Shown: in pieces, positions 54,385 through 63,219 of the stretch
Layout: the number at the start of each line of letters is the position of its first letter
Numbering within the stretch: position 1 is the stretch's first letter
Assembly: GCA_003150515.1 (NCBI GenBank)
Contig: QALW01000003.1
Coordinates: 11,198-75,197, forward strand
DNA: 64,000 nt
Reading direction: 5' to 3'
DNA from: Selenomonadales bacterium
Lineage (GTDB): Bacteria; Bacillota; Clostridia; Christensenellales; QALW01
Translations under genes and position numbers: made by a program
Notes under the pieces: model-generated
Seen by the model: the letters and a program-made list of their open reading frames with translations, nothing else
What the model was told of the DNA's origin: nothing
The model's database searches: none

Positions 54385-56052
54385 ATGAAGAAGAAAATTT
54401 TAGCCTGTGTTGCGGCGTTATGCCTGGTGCTGGCTGTTATACCGGCGTTTGCTGAAGGAAGCGCTGTGGTTTCAGACGCTGATAACTTTAAGCAGGCGCT
54501 GGAAGCGGGCGGCGATGTTGAATTGGGAGCAGGCTTTGAAATTGATTCAAAGCTTGGAATAACCATAACCAAGCCTGTCACTCTGGATTTAAAGGGCTTT
54601 ACGGTAAATGAAACCTACGGCGAAATGAATAATTTTATTATAACCATTAAAGAGGGCGGCTCCCTGACCATCAACGATACGGTGGGAGAAGGCAAGATTG
54701 TTGCCGGGCATGCTTCCTATGGTTACGGCATTCAGCTTTTCAGCGGCGCGACATTTATTCTTAACGGCGGCACAATCCAGACCACCCAGGAATCCATAGA
54801 TATTTATGACAGCGCCGCGAATGTTAAGGTGGAAATTAACGGCGGCAAAGTGATTTCCAGCGACGATAATGTTCTGGGCGTGCGCGGAAGCAGCAATGTA
54901 TCCGTGGATATTAAAGGCGGCGAGCTTGTTTCGGGCGGCCGTACTGGTATGTATGTAAGCAGCTATCAGGAGGGCGCAATTACGGTTAATATGTCGGGCG
55001 GCTCTCTCGTTCAAACTTCTGAAGGCGGAATGAGCGGAGCTATTCAGGCTTATAAGGGCGCGGTAATTAATATAAGCGGAACCGCTTCCGTGAGCAGCAA
55101 TTCCTCCGCGGCAATAAATGTGCAGGAAAATGTCCAGCTTAACGTAAGCGGCGGAAGCATATCTTCTAACAGCCGCTCTGAAGCCATATCGGTGGAAGGC
55201 CAGGGAGAGCTGAATATTACGGGCGGCGAAATTACCAGCGCGAACAATTCCGCTGTCAGCGCCGAAGAAGACGCCTCCGTAACTGTTTCGGGCGGCAAGC
55301 TTATAGGCAGGGAAGGCGCGGACGCGATTAAAAAGGACGGAGATACCGCTTCGATAACTGTAAAGGGCGGTTCTTTCAGCAGCGACGTTTCGGAATATGT
55401 TCCGGATGATTTGGAAGTGGATGTTGACGACGACGGCAATTTTGTGATTTATGTTAAGGTGACCTTCTCAGACGGAGATGAAGCCACCGATAACGATACG
55501 GTTATAAGCGTAATTTCCGGTCAGAAAATTGACGCGGCTCAGGCTCCTGCTTTTGAAAAGGCCGGATATACTCTGAGCGGCTGGCAGACGGCCGACGGAA
55601 CTGCCTGGGATATGCAAAACGGAATTGTAAGTGAAAATATTACGTTATTGCCCGTTTGGACGCTTGACGCTCCGAGCGTTACCCTTACTGCTGATAAGAG
55701 CAGCGCGAAAGAGGGGGAGAGCATCATTCTTACGGCTGAGGCCTCGCATGAATTGCAGAACGCAACCTTTGCATATGCCTGGTATAAGGACGGCGCGCTC
55801 ATAGAAGGACAGACGGGGAACACCCTGACTGTAACTGAGAAGGGAAGCTATTCAGTTAAGGTAAGCGCTTCGGACGGCAATATTACTTCCGCTCAGACGG
55901 AGAGCGAGGCTATTGCCTGCGCCTTTACTCCCGTTACGGACGATCCGGATAACGGCGGCGATTGCAGCATGATTCTGCCGATAGCTGTTTTAGCGGCTAT
56001 GCTGGCTGTTTTGGCCGGAGCGGCGGTTTATGCAAAAAAGAAAAGGATTTAA
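54385..56052 (+). CDS. Secreted beta-helix surface protein with InlB-like and Ig-like domains
   Basis: This 555-residue protein has a signal peptide (about 1-23), then from about 30 to 350 a right-handed beta-helix of the pectate-lyase/polymorphic type with many GG turns (FILNGGTIQT, VEINGGKVISS, VSGGSISS). An InlB B-repeat (AGYTLSGWQTADGTAWD) follows, then an Ig-like domain (SVTLTADKSSAKEGESIILTAEA). It ends in GGDCSMILPIAVLAAMLAV plus KKKR. The same GDC-hydrophobic-basic C-terminus occurs in the LRR protein at 22341. It is probably a wall- or membrane-attached adhesin or polysaccharide binder; no catalytic motif was seen. Confidence 0.85.
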   Translation: MKKKILACVAALCLVLAVIPAFAEGSAVVSDADNFKQALEAGGDVELGAGFEIDSKLGITITKPVTLDLKGFTVNETYGEMNNFIITIKEGGSLTINDTVGEGKIVAGHASYGYGIQLFSGATFILNGGTIQTTQESIDIYDSAANVKVEINGGKVISSDDNVLGVRGSSNVSVDIKGGELVSGGRTGMYVSSYQEGAITVNMSGGSLVQTSEGGMSGAIQAYKGAVINISGTASVSSNSSAAINVQENVQLNVSGGSISSNSRSEAISVEGQGELNITGGEITSANNSAVSAEEDASVTVSGGKLIGREGADAIKKDGDTASITVKGGSFSSDVSEYVPDDLEVDVDDDGNFVIYVKVTFSDGDEATDNDTVISVISGQKIDAAQAPAFEKAGYTLSGWQTADGTAWDMQNGIVSENITLLPVWTLDAPSVTLTADKSSAKEGESIILTAEASHELQNATFAYAWYKDGALIEGQTGNTLTVTEKGSYSVKVSASDGNITSAQTESEAIACAFTPVTDDPDNGGDCSMILPIAVLAAMLAVLAGAAVYAKKKRI

Positions 56053-56073
56053 TTGCCTTGTCTGAGTAATGCT

Positions 56074-56110
56074 TAAAAGACCGCGGCCTGAATTAGGCCG
56101 CGGTCTTTTA
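56074..56110 (+). terminator. Intrinsic terminator after the beta-helix gene
   Basis: TAAAAGACCGCGGCCT and its complement around loop GAATT. Confidence 0.8.
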
Positions 56111-56145
56111 ATTGAGCGGATATAAATAGGACAGACGCCCCGGGC

Positions 56146-56371
56146 AGGGGCGCCGGGCAGGCGCGAAGCGCCTGCCGCGGGGCGCGTAGAACGCGCCCCG
56201 CGGCCTTAAAAGGCCTCCGGCGCCCTTTTTTCTGATCATAAGCGGCGCAAATAACGGGCGGCGTTTGCGGCCGGGCTGGCCCGGCCGCCGGGGCGAGCCC
56301 TTAGGGGCTCGCCCCGGGCAGGCTTACGCCTGCCAAACGCCGCCCGTTATTGCGCCGCTTATGATCAGAAA
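56146..56371. repeat. Two adjacent three-armed elements
   Basis: First (56146-56227): stem GGGCGCCGG; arms GCAGGCGC.., CGCGGGGCGCG.., GCCTTAAAAGGC, then a T-run. Second (56229-56371): 36-bp stem with one extra A (TTTCTGATCATAAGCGGCGC...), closing GCGTTT/AAACGC, arms GCGGCCGGGC.., CGGGGCGAGCC.., GGCAGGC... Confidence 0.9.
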
Positions 56372-56424
56372 GTCTGCAGTTCTTTGCTGCTGAACGGTTA
56401 ATTTAAAACCAGGCTTAATTATGC

Positions 56425-56453
56425 TTGACAGCTTTATAAGACAATGCTATACT
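56425..56453 (+). promoter_or_regulatory. Promoter of the rplJ-rplL operon
   Basis: Consensus TTGACA, 17-nt spacer, TATACT. Confidence 0.85.
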
Positions 56454-56483
56454 TATTCACGCAAATAAATAGTTCCCTTACCA

Positions 56484-56575
56484 TAGACAGCAGGGGCTTT
56501 GAGCGTAAATCCTGCCGAGGCAAGAATAAATTTAGTATGTTATTCTCCCATGCTGTCCGTATGGGAGATTTTTAT
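56484..56575 (+). promoter_or_regulatory. Ribosomal protein L10 leader with attenuator
   Basis: CAGCAGGGGC...CCTGCCGAGGCA matches the Firmicutes L10 leader core that binds L10(L12)4. It is followed by CTCCCAT..ATGGGAG and ATTTTTAT, a terminator hairpin for autoregulation. Confidence 0.75.
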
Positions 56576-56602
56576 TTGGCTATTTGTTATAAGGAGGTGT
56601 AA

Positions 56603-57103
56603 ATGGATATGTCTAAGGCTGCTATTGAATTGAAGTCCCAAAAAGTAGAGGAAATCAAGGATAAGCTGTCCAGGGCTAAATCAGTGGTAATTGTTGATTA
56701 CCGCGGGTTAACTGTCAGCGAGGACACTCAGCTCCGCAAGGAATTCAGAAACGCGGGCGTAGAGTATAAAGTGCTGAAAAACACAATGGTAAGCAGAGCC
56801 GCTGCCGATTTGGGCATTAAAGACGTGGACGGTATGCTTGAGGGCCCCAGCGCTTTCGCTTTCGGTTACGACGACCCTGTCACCGCAGCTAAAATTTACA
56901 GCGATTTTGCCAACAAGGCCAAGAAAACCGAGGCAAAAGGCGGTATCATGGATAATGCCGCTGTAGACGCTAACGTAATCAAAAAGCTTGCCGCGCTGCC
57001 TACCAAGGACGTACTGCTTACAAAGATTCTCTGGTCGCTTAAGGGAAGCGTGCGCAATCTGGCTTGTGCGCTTAACGCTGTTAAAGAACAAAAGGAAGCC
57101 TGA
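56603..57103 (+). CDS. rplJ: 50S ribosomal protein L10
   Basis: L10 is the base of the ribosomal stalk and the repressor of this operon. The 166-residue protein has AAIELKSQKVEEIKDKLSRAKSVVIVDYRGLTV, VEYKVLKNTMVSRAA and GPSAFAFGYDDPV. The C-terminal helix that binds L12 dimers is VLLTKILWSLKGSVRNLACALNAVKEQ. AAGGAGG precedes ATG; a second ATG two codons later is also possible. It is followed directly by rplL. Confidence 0.97.
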   Translation: MDMSKAAIELKSQKVEEIKDKLSRAKSVVIVDYRGLTVSEDTQLRKEFRNAGVEYKVLKNTMVSRAAADLGIKDVDGMLEGPSAFAFGYDDPVTAAKIYSDFANKAKKTEAKGGIMDNAAVDANVIKKLAALPTKDVLLTKILWSLKGSVRNLACALNAVKEQKEA

Positions 57104-57130
57104 AATTATTAAATATGGAGGTATAAAATT

Positions 57131-57502
57131 ATGACAATTGCTGAAATCGTAGAAGCGATTAAATCCATGACCATTCTTGAGGTTGCCGACCTTGTTAAAG
57201 CTATTGAAGATGAATTCGGCGTTTCGGCCGCTCCTGTGGCTGTTGCTGGAGTTGCCGGAGCCGCTCCCGCCGCTGCGGCTGAAGAGGAAAAGACGGAGTT
57301 TGACGTAATTCTGGCTGAAGTTGGCGCTAACAAGCTGGCCGTTATTAAGGCTGTGCGCGAAGTAACCGGTCTGGGGCTTAAAGAGGCTAAGGATATGGTT
57401 GAGGCCGCTCCTAAGGCTGTTAAGGAAGGTATTTCCAAGGATGATGCCGAGTCTGCCAAGGCTAAGCTGGTTGAAGCTGGCGCTACTGTAGAAATTAAAT
57501 AA
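57131..57502 (+). CDS. rplL: 50S ribosomal protein L7/L12
   Basis: This is the stalk protein that recruits translation GTPases. The 123 residues comprise an N-terminal dimerisation helix (MTIAEIVEAIKSMTILEVADLVKAIEDEFGV), an Ala-rich hinge and a C-terminal domain with FDVILAEVGANKLAVIKAVREVTGLGLKEAKDMVE. TGGAGG lies upstream. A perfect terminator follows. Confidence 0.98.
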   Translation: MTIAEIVEAIKSMTILEVADLVKAIEDEFGVSAAPVAVAGVAGAAPAAAAEEEKTEFDVILAEVGANKLAVIKAVREVTGLGLKEAKDMVEAAPKAVKEGISKDDAESAKAKLVEAGATVEIK

Positions 57503-57530
57503 TTTTTTGAATATTTAATATTAAGTGTGA

Positions 57531-57841
57531 GCCAAGCAAAATAAAAGCGTGACGTTAAGTCACGCTTTTATTTTGCTTGGCAGTTCTGCCCATTGGCCCT
57601 TAAGGATGGCGGCGCAAACTTTGGACGCCCCCTATAGGGGGTGTCCAAAGGCAGCGTCTCCCCATTCTGCTGAAAGCAAAGCTTTCAGCAGAATGGGGAG
57701 ACGCTGCGGCCCGGCCTCCTGCTTTGCAGGAGGCCGGGCTTTGCGCCGCCATCCTTAAGGGCCAATGGGCAGACTATCCCGCTGGAGATATAAATATCGG
57801 CGGCCTGAGAAGGCCGCCGATATTTATATCTCCAGCGGGTT
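57531..57841. repeat. Terminator, three-armed element and hairpin after rplL
   Basis: A 23-bp terminator stem (57531-57581, GCCAAGCAAAATAAAAGCG..). A three-armed element (57586-57772) with 33-bp perfect stem and arms CTTTGGACGCCCCC.., GCAGCGTCTCCCC.. and GGCCCGGCCTCC... Then a hairpin CCCGCTGGAGATATAAATA.. (57777-57841). Confidence 0.9.
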
Positions 57842-57877
57842 AAATTCTTTTTATATTTCCAGTCAATTTGCGGCTTC

Positions 57878-57906
57878 TTGACTTTAAATTAAAGTTATAA
57901 TAAAAT
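57878..57906 (+). promoter_or_regulatory. Promoter of the GNAT-like gene
   Basis: TTGACT and TAAAAT spaced 17 nt; start codon about 40 nt downstream. Confidence 0.6.
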
Positions 57907-57946
57907 AATTAAGTAATTATTAATTTTTTTATAAGAAGGTATGAAT

Positions 57947-59071
57947 ATGATAGAGCTAAAAGAGGTAAAAACCAAAGCAGAGCTGAAGGAATTTATTGGA
58001 TTCCCGAGCAAGCTGTATGCGGACTGCCCGTATTATGTTCCCAGTCTTTATATAGATGAGGCTGAGGCGCTTAACCCTAAGAAAAATGCAGCGTTTGAAT
58101 ATTGCGAAGCAAGGCCTATGCTGGCTTATAAGGATGGAGTGCTGGCCGGCCGGATATGCGGGATTTTGAATCATGCTTATAACCAAAAATGGGGAAAGCA
58201 TCGCGTGCGCTTTAACCGCTGGGACGTTATAGACGATATCGAAGTCACCAGAGCGTTGATTAACGACATAGAAAAGTGGGGCAAATCTAAAGGCGCCGAC
58301 GAAATAACCGGTCCGATAGGGTTCTGCGATATGGATAAGCAAGGGCTGCTGGTGGAAGGCTTTGAGGAGATGGATCTTTTTATCACTACATATAATTATC
58401 CGTATTATGCGCAGCATTTAGAGCAGCTCGGCTTTAAAAAAGACGCCGATTGGGTGGAAATGCAGATTAAAATGCCTGAGAAGCTGGACGAGAGAATAGT
58501 TAAGGTTTCAGAGGGCATTATGCGTAAATTAAAGCTGCGCAGGCTGGAAATAAACAGCGTTAAAGACGCTTTCCCTTATGTAAATCAAATATTTGATTTG
58601 CTTAATGAAGCCTACGCCGATTTATATGGCGTTGTTCCGCTTAATGAAGGCCAGGTGGAATTTTATAAAAATCAATTTAAAGTAATTCTAAATCCTAAAT
58701 TCGTTTCAGTCGTATTAAACGAACAAGACGAGGTAGTGGGCTTTGGAATAGCCGCTCCCTCTATGGCCGAGGCGTCTATAAAGAGCAAAGGCCGCCTTTT
58801 CCCGCTGGGCTGGTATCGCATACTGCATTCAATCCGTAAAAATGACACTCTGGAATTGCTTTTGGTTGCGGTTAAGAAAGAATATCAGAATAAGGGTGTG
58901 AACAGCATTCTTATTACTGATATTTATAAGAACGCAGTGGAATTTGGCATAAAGCTTGCGGAGACCGGCCCCGAATTGGAGCTCAACGAACAGGTGCAGG
59001 CGCAGTGGAAGCGCTTTGAGACCAGAAAGCATAAGCGCAGACGCTGCTATGTTAAAGCTATAGAAGATTAA
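57947..59071 (+). CDS. YghO-like GNAT-fold protein
   Basis: A 374-residue cytosolic protein. AGAAGGT lies seven bases before the ATG of MIELKEVKTKAELKEFI; the ATG two codons earlier is too close. Regions such as PSKLYADCPYYVPSLYIDEA, GRICGILNHAYNQKWGKHRVRFN, GPIGFCDMDKQGLLVEGFEEMD, PYYAQHLEQLGF and VKKEYQNKGVNSILITDIY fit the YghO-like family with a GNAT acyltransferase fold. The acetyl donor site VKKEYQNKGVN is weaker than the classical R/QxxGxG/A. No substrate is known to me for this family. Confidence 0.75.
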   Translation: MIELKEVKTKAELKEFIGFPSKLYADCPYYVPSLYIDEAEALNPKKNAAFEYCEARPMLAYKDGVLAGRICGILNHAYNQKWGKHRVRFNRWDVIDDIEVTRALINDIEKWGKSKGADEITGPIGFCDMDKQGLLVEGFEEMDLFITTYNYPYYAQHLEQLGFKKDADWVEMQIKMPEKLDERIVKVSEGIMRKLKLRRLEINSVKDAFPYVNQIFDLLNEAYADLYGVVPLNEGQVEFYKNQFKVILNPKFVSVVLNEQDEVVGFGIAAPSMAEASIKSKGRLFPLGWYRILHSIRKNDTLELLLVAVKKEYQNKGVNSILITDIYKNAVEFGIKLAETGPELELNEQVQAQWKRFETRKHKRRRCYVKAIED

Positions 59072-59107
59072 ATAAAGGCTGTTGTTTAAAAAGGGGTATT
59101 TAAATAT

Positions 59108-59169
59108 AAGTCCAATAGCGCGTTTCCTTTGACGTTAATTAACGTCAAAGGAAACGCGCTATTGGACTT
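59108..59169. repeat. 62-nt perfect loopless palindrome
   Basis: 31 bases starting AAGTCCAATAGCGCG are followed directly by their full reverse complement, centre GTTAATTAAC. Confidence 0.9.
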
Positions 59170-59190
59170 TGTTGATATAAATAATATATT

Positions 59191-59410
59191 GGGCGGCGCC
59201 CTGGCTCCGGCCTTAAGGCCGGAGCCAGGGCATGAGGGGCATAATAACGGCGGCGTTTGGCAGGCGCCTTAAAAGGCGCCTGCCGGGGCCGAGCCCTTTG
59301 GGCTCGGCCCCGCGGCCTCCGGCCGCAAACGCCGCCGTTATTATGCCCCTCGCATTGCGCGCCCCCTTTTTTAATAAAAAAAGGGGGCGCGCAATTTAAA
59401 ACGCCGCCCC
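59191..59410. repeat. Nested three-armed elements
   Basis: An outer stem GGGCGGCG/CGCCGCCC holds arm CCCTGGCTCCGGCC.., a complete three-armed element (25-bp perfect stem 59234-59258 with 59327-59351; arms GGCAGGCGCC.., GGGGCCGAGCC.., GCGGCC..) and arm ATTGCGCGCCCCC... It lies between convergent genes. Confidence 0.9.
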
Positions 59411-59425
59411 GCTCTCATTTATTAA

Positions 59426-60574
59426 TCAATCCTTTAAAGTATCCGCAAGCTGTTCTAATTGTTCTAAAACAGCCTTGTCCGCCGCTGATTTTATGGTTAT
59501 AACAGGCTCGTATATCGAAATGTCCTTCATTTCATCCAGCAGCTCTCTTATACCCTTTGCGGCGCTGGGCGCCCATGTCCCGTTTTCTATTATTCCCACC
59601 CGCCGCTCGCGGTAGTTCTTGGCCTTTAAATGATGCAGAAATTCTTCCATGGGCGGGAAAATCCCCCCGTCATACGAGGCTGATGCGAGCACCATTTTAT
59701 CGTATTTAAAGGCGTCCGCCAAGCAGTAGGAAACGTCCGTCCGCGCCAAATCCCGCAGGGTGGATTTAACCCCCCGCCTTGAAAGCATGTCGGACAGCGC
59801 CTTTGCCGCCTGCGATGTATGCCCGTAAATGGAGGCGTATGCGATCAACACTCCGCTTTCCTCGGGCGTATAACTGCTCCAAAGCTGATATTTGCCTATA
59901 TAATGAGCTAAATTATCCTTAAGCAAGGGCCCGTGCAAAGGATATATAGCCGAAATTTCCAAGCCCGCAGCCTTTTTCAGGAGGGCTTGAGCCTGCGCGC
60001 CGTATTTTCCCACTATATTAAAATAATAGCGCCTTGCTTCTTCATCCCATTCCTCCTGCGCGTTTATAGCGCCGAATTTGCCGAAAGCGTCCGCGGAAAA
60101 AAGAATCTTTTCGCTTTCCTCATAGCTTACCATCACTTCCGGCCAGTGCACCATGGGAGCCATGAAAAAGCGCAGGCTGCGGCTGCCCAGCTTTAATGAT
60201 TCCCCTTCCTTAACGGTCAGCGCCCTCTCGGAACAATCTATATTAAAAAACTGCTCAATCATTTTGAAGGTTTTAACGTTGCCTATGAGCCGCATGCGGG
60301 GATATTTCTTCGCCGCCAGCTCCAGGCTGCCCGCGTGGTCGGGCTCCATATGGGAGATAATTAAATAGTCGGGCTCTCTGCCCGCAAGGGCCTGCTCCAG
60401 ATTTTTAAGCCATTTATCCGCCGCGCGCACGTCCACGGTGTCCATAACGGCGGTTTTTTCATCTAATATCAAATAGGAATTGTAGCAAACTCCGTTGGGT
60501 ACAGGATACTGTCCCTCAAATAAATCAATGCTCAAATCGTCCGTGCCTATGTATTTTATTGGGGCTGCTTTCAT
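59426..60574 (-). CDS. Flavodiiron protein (A-type flavoprotein)
   Basis: Flavodiiron proteins reduce oxygen or nitric oxide to protect anaerobes. This 382-residue protein has an N-terminal metallo-beta-lactamase-like diiron domain with the ligand motif HMEPDHAGS and further ligands in PMVHWPEVM, FSADAFG and YPLHGP. A C-terminal flavodoxin domain binds FMN at IAYASIYGHTSQAA. It is the standard FprA length with no rubredoxin fusion. It implies an anaerobic or microaerophilic host. Whether O2 or NO is the main substrate cannot be told. Confidence 0.93.
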   Translation of the reverse strand: MKAAPIKYIGTDDLSIDLFEGQYPVPNGVCYNSYLILDEKTAVMDTVDVRAADKWLKNLEQALAGREPDYLIISHMEPDHAGSLELAAKKYPRMRLIGNVKTFKMIEQFFNIDCSERALTVKEGESLKLGSRSLRFFMAPMVHWPEVMVSYEESEKILFSADAFGKFGAINAQEEWDEEARRYYFNIVGKYGAQAQALLKKAAGLEISAIYPLHGPLLKDNLAHYIGKYQLWSSYTPEESGVLIAYASIYGHTSQAAKALSDMLSRRGVKSTLRDLARTDVSYCLADAFKYDKMVLASASYDGGIFPPMEEFLHHLKAKNYRERRVGIIENGTWAPSAAKGIRELLDEMKDISIYEPVITIKSAADKAVLEQLEQLADTLKD

Positions 60575-60891
60575 ATAATGGGGCGAAAAACGCCCTCCTC
60601 CTTTCTCCTGCGGTGCAAAAATATCAGCCGGCCGCGGCGCAAAATGCTTAAAAAAGCCTTTTAACGGGTTGTTTTTAATATAATTCTACCCGTATTCGGT
60701 CAAATTTTATTATAACATATCTCGGCCGGTTTGGCTAATCTAACTTATGCTTGGAAAAATCGCCCCCTCTGCGGCGCATTGTGCTCTGACGGCCTTTGCC
60801 GTTTCAGGTTCCAGCGCGCAGGCAAATTGTATTGTCCAGCCAATTTTTAATAAAGGCGCCGCCCCTTCGCTTAAAGCAAGGCGGGGCGCTC
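60575..60891. other. Intergenic region with a thiC fragment
   Basis: It holds the upstream region of the flavodiiron gene, a divergent copy of part of the thiC 3' region (60787-60840), and a GC-rich hairpin (GCGCCGCCCC../GGGGCGC) at the thiC 3' end that may act as terminator. Confidence 0.6.
60787..60840 (-). pseudogene. Duplicated fragment of the thiC C-terminal coding region
   Basis: Translated on the minus strand it reads QFACALEPETAKAVRA, against QFACALDPETAKAIRD in thiC (about 61010-61060). About 50 nt match with scattered differences. It is too short to be a gene. Confidence 0.75.
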
Positions 60892-62202
60892 TTAAAGAAT
60901 ATCAATATATTCGCCCGACAGAGCTTTATTCATGCTGCGGACGGCGCAGAATTTGCCGCACATGCTGCATGTGTCGCTGTGGTCGTCCTCCGGCTTCCGG
61001 CTGTCCCGTATGGCCTTTGCCGTTTCCGGATCCAGCGCGCAGGCAAATTGAGCGTCCCAGTCAAGAGCTCTTCTTGCGTCCGCCATTTTATCGTCCAAAT
61101 CACGGGCTCCGGGAAGCCCTTTGGCAATGTCCGCCGCGTGCGCGGCGATTTTGGAGGCTATAATGCCCTGCTTTACATCCTCTACGTTAGGCAGAGCCAA
61201 ATGTTCGGCCGGAGTAACATAGCAGAGAAAGGCCGCTCCGCTCATGGCCGCTACGGCTCCTCCTATTGCGGAGGTGATGTGGTCGTATCCGGGTGCGATA
61301 TCAGTAACAATAGGGCCCAGCACATAGAAGGGCGCGCCCATGCATATGGTTTGCTGAATCTGCATATTCGCCGCCACCTGATTAAGCGGGACATGGCCGG
61401 GCCCTTCCACCATAACCTGAACGTTATGCGCCCAGGCGCGCTTTGTCAGTTCGCCCAGCCGGACAAGCTCTTCAATCTGGCATACGTCGGTCGCGTCCGC
61501 GAGACAGCCGGGCCGGCAGGCGTCCCCCAGAGAAATAGTTACGTCGTATTCCTCGCAGATATCCAGGAGCTCGTCAAAATATTCGTAAAAGGGATTTTCC
61601 TCCCCCGTCATGCTCATCCAGGCAAATACAAGACTGCCTCCGCGGCTTACAATATTCATCTTGCGCTTGTGGGATTTAATCTGCTCTATGCTCTTTCTGG
61701 TAATACCGCAGTGAAGGGTTACAAAATCCACTCCGTCCTCCGCGTGCAGGCGGACGACGTCTATAAAATCCCGGGCGGTCAGAGTGGCCAGGTCGCGCTG
61801 ATAGTGAATCACGCTGTCATATACGGGCACAGTCCCAATCATAGCCGGGCATTCGCTGGTGAGCTTTCTGCGGAAGGGCTGAGTGTCCCCGTGGCTGGAT
61901 AAATCCATAATGGCCTCTGCGCCCAGCTTTACGGCGTTCATAACCTTCTGCATCTCAATCTCATAATCCTTGCAGTCGCGGGAAACGCCCAGGTTTACAT
62001 TGATTTTGGTGCGCAGCATGCTGCCTATTCCCTCGGGCTCCAGGCAAGTATGCCGCTTATTGGCGCATATGGCGACCTTTCCTTCGGCTACAAGCTTAAT
62101 AAGCTTTTCAACCGGCATATTTTCCTTCCGGGCGACGGCTTCCATCTGAGGAGTAATTATGCCTTTCCTGGCGGCGTCCATTTGAGTGGTGTATTCTTTC
62201 AT
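60892..62202 (-). CDS. thiC: Phosphomethylpyrimidine synthase ThiC
   Basis: ThiC is a radical-SAM enzyme that rearranges aminoimidazole ribotide to the HMP-P pyrimidine of thiamine. The 436-residue protein has the core motifs EAIMDLSSHGD, DFVTLHCGITRKS, EEYDVTISLGDACRPGC, MVEGPGHVPLNQ, APFYVLGPIVTDIAPGYDHI and the C-terminal cluster-binding CSMCGKFC. The length fits the short bacterial type lacking the extended N-terminus. It is the last gene of the thiE-thiD-thiC operon. Confidence 0.97.
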   Translation of the reverse strand: MKEYTTQMDAARKGIITPQMEAVARKENMPVEKLIKLVAEGKVAICANKRHTCLEPEGIGSMLRTKINVNLGVSRDCKDYEIEMQKVMNAVKLGAEAIMDLSSHGDTQPFRRKLTSECPAMIGTVPVYDSVIHYQRDLATLTARDFIDVVRLHAEDGVDFVTLHCGITRKSIEQIKSHKRKMNIVSRGGSLVFAWMSMTGEENPFYEYFDELLDICEEYDVTISLGDACRPGCLADATDVCQIEELVRLGELTKRAWAHNVQVMVEGPGHVPLNQVAANMQIQQTICMGAPFYVLGPIVTDIAPGYDHITSAIGGAVAAMSGAAFLCYVTPAEHLALPNVEDVKQGIIASKIAAHAADIAKGLPGARDLDDKMADARRALDWDAQFACALDPETAKAIRDSRKPEDDHSDTCSMCGKFCAVRSMNKALSGEYIDIL

Positions 62203-62266
62203 TTTTTATTTCCTCCGTGGATATTTTTATATGCGGATTTAACGGGCGCCGGGCGCCCTTTATGCC

Positions 62267-63055
62267 CTAATTATTGGGGAGTTTGTATAAGTGGTTAATA
62301 GGACCGCTGCCTTTGCCTAAATCAAGCTGCGCGGCAAGCGCGCCCGAAACATATTCCTTAGCCTGCCGGACGGCCTCCTTAAGAGAGAAACCTTTGGCCA
62401 GAGAGGCTGCAACGGCCGAGGAAAGCGTGCAGCCTGTGCCGTGCGTGTTGGGATTGTCTATCCGTTCCGCGCAGAACCATACCGCTTCTCCTTCCGTATA
62501 AAGCAAATCGTCCGCGCCCCAAAGGCTGTGCCCCCCCTTGAGCAGCACGCTGGGGCAGTGTTTTTCGCTTATTCTCCTGGCGGCGTGAAGCATAGCCTCT
62601 TTATTTTGAATTTTGCAGCCTGATAAAATTTCCGCTTCGGGAATATTGGGCGTTACAAGCTGGGCAAGGGGCAGCAATTCTTCTTTCAGCGCCTGGAGCG
62701 CGTTCTCGTTTATCAGCCGGGCGCCGCTTGTCGCAAGCATAACAGGATCGGCCACTATATGCTCCGCGCCGTATTTTTTAAGCTGCCGGGCAATAGTTTT
62801 AATCAGCGCCTCCGAGCAAACCATGCCTATTTTGACGGCGTCGGGGCGAATATCCTCAAAGACAGCCTCAAGCTGTTCTGCCAAAAATTCGGGAGGAACC
62901 TCCAGAATGCCCCGAACTCCTTTTGTGTTCTGCGCCGTCAGGGCGGTTATGGCCGTCATGGCATAAACGCCGTTCATGCTCATTGTTTTGATATCCGCTT
63001 GAATGCCGGCGCCTCCGCTGGAATCGCTTCCGGCAATGGATAAAGCCGTTTTCAT
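62267..63055 (-). CDS. thiD: Hydroxymethylpyrimidine/phosphomethylpyrimidine kinase
   Basis: ThiD phosphorylates HMP and HMP-P to HMP-PP. The 262-residue ribokinase-fold protein has GSDSSGGAGIQADIKTMSMNGVY, ALTAQNTKGV, KIGMVCSEALI, VVADPVMLATSG, VTPNIPEAEILSG and the catalytic GTGCTLSSAVAA. It sits between thiE and thiC on the same strand and supplies one of the two thiamine halves. Confidence 0.96.
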   Translation of the reverse strand: MKTALSIAGSDSSGGAGIQADIKTMSMNGVYAMTAITALTAQNTKGVRGILEVPPEFLAEQLEAVFEDIRPDAVKIGMVCSEALIKTIARQLKKYGAEHIVADPVMLATSGARLINENALQALKEELLPLAQLVTPNIPEAEILSGCKIQNKEAMLHAARRISEKHCPSVLLKGGHSLWGADDLLYTEGEAVWFCAERIDNPNTHGTGCTLSSAVAASLAKGFSLKEAVRQAKEYVSGALAAQLDLGKGSGPINHLYKLPNN

Positions 63056-63219
63056 ATTTAATTATTTCCTTTCGCAAACGCTGTCAGGACAGTTCGCTTT
63101 GTCCTGATAAGTTCAAATGCTGCAAACGCTGCTTTTTATGCGTATTGCCCGGATAAAGCGCTGATTGAACGCTCGTTTTTGCCCAACGGGCGCTTTGGGC
63201 GCTATAAAGAGCAGCCGCA

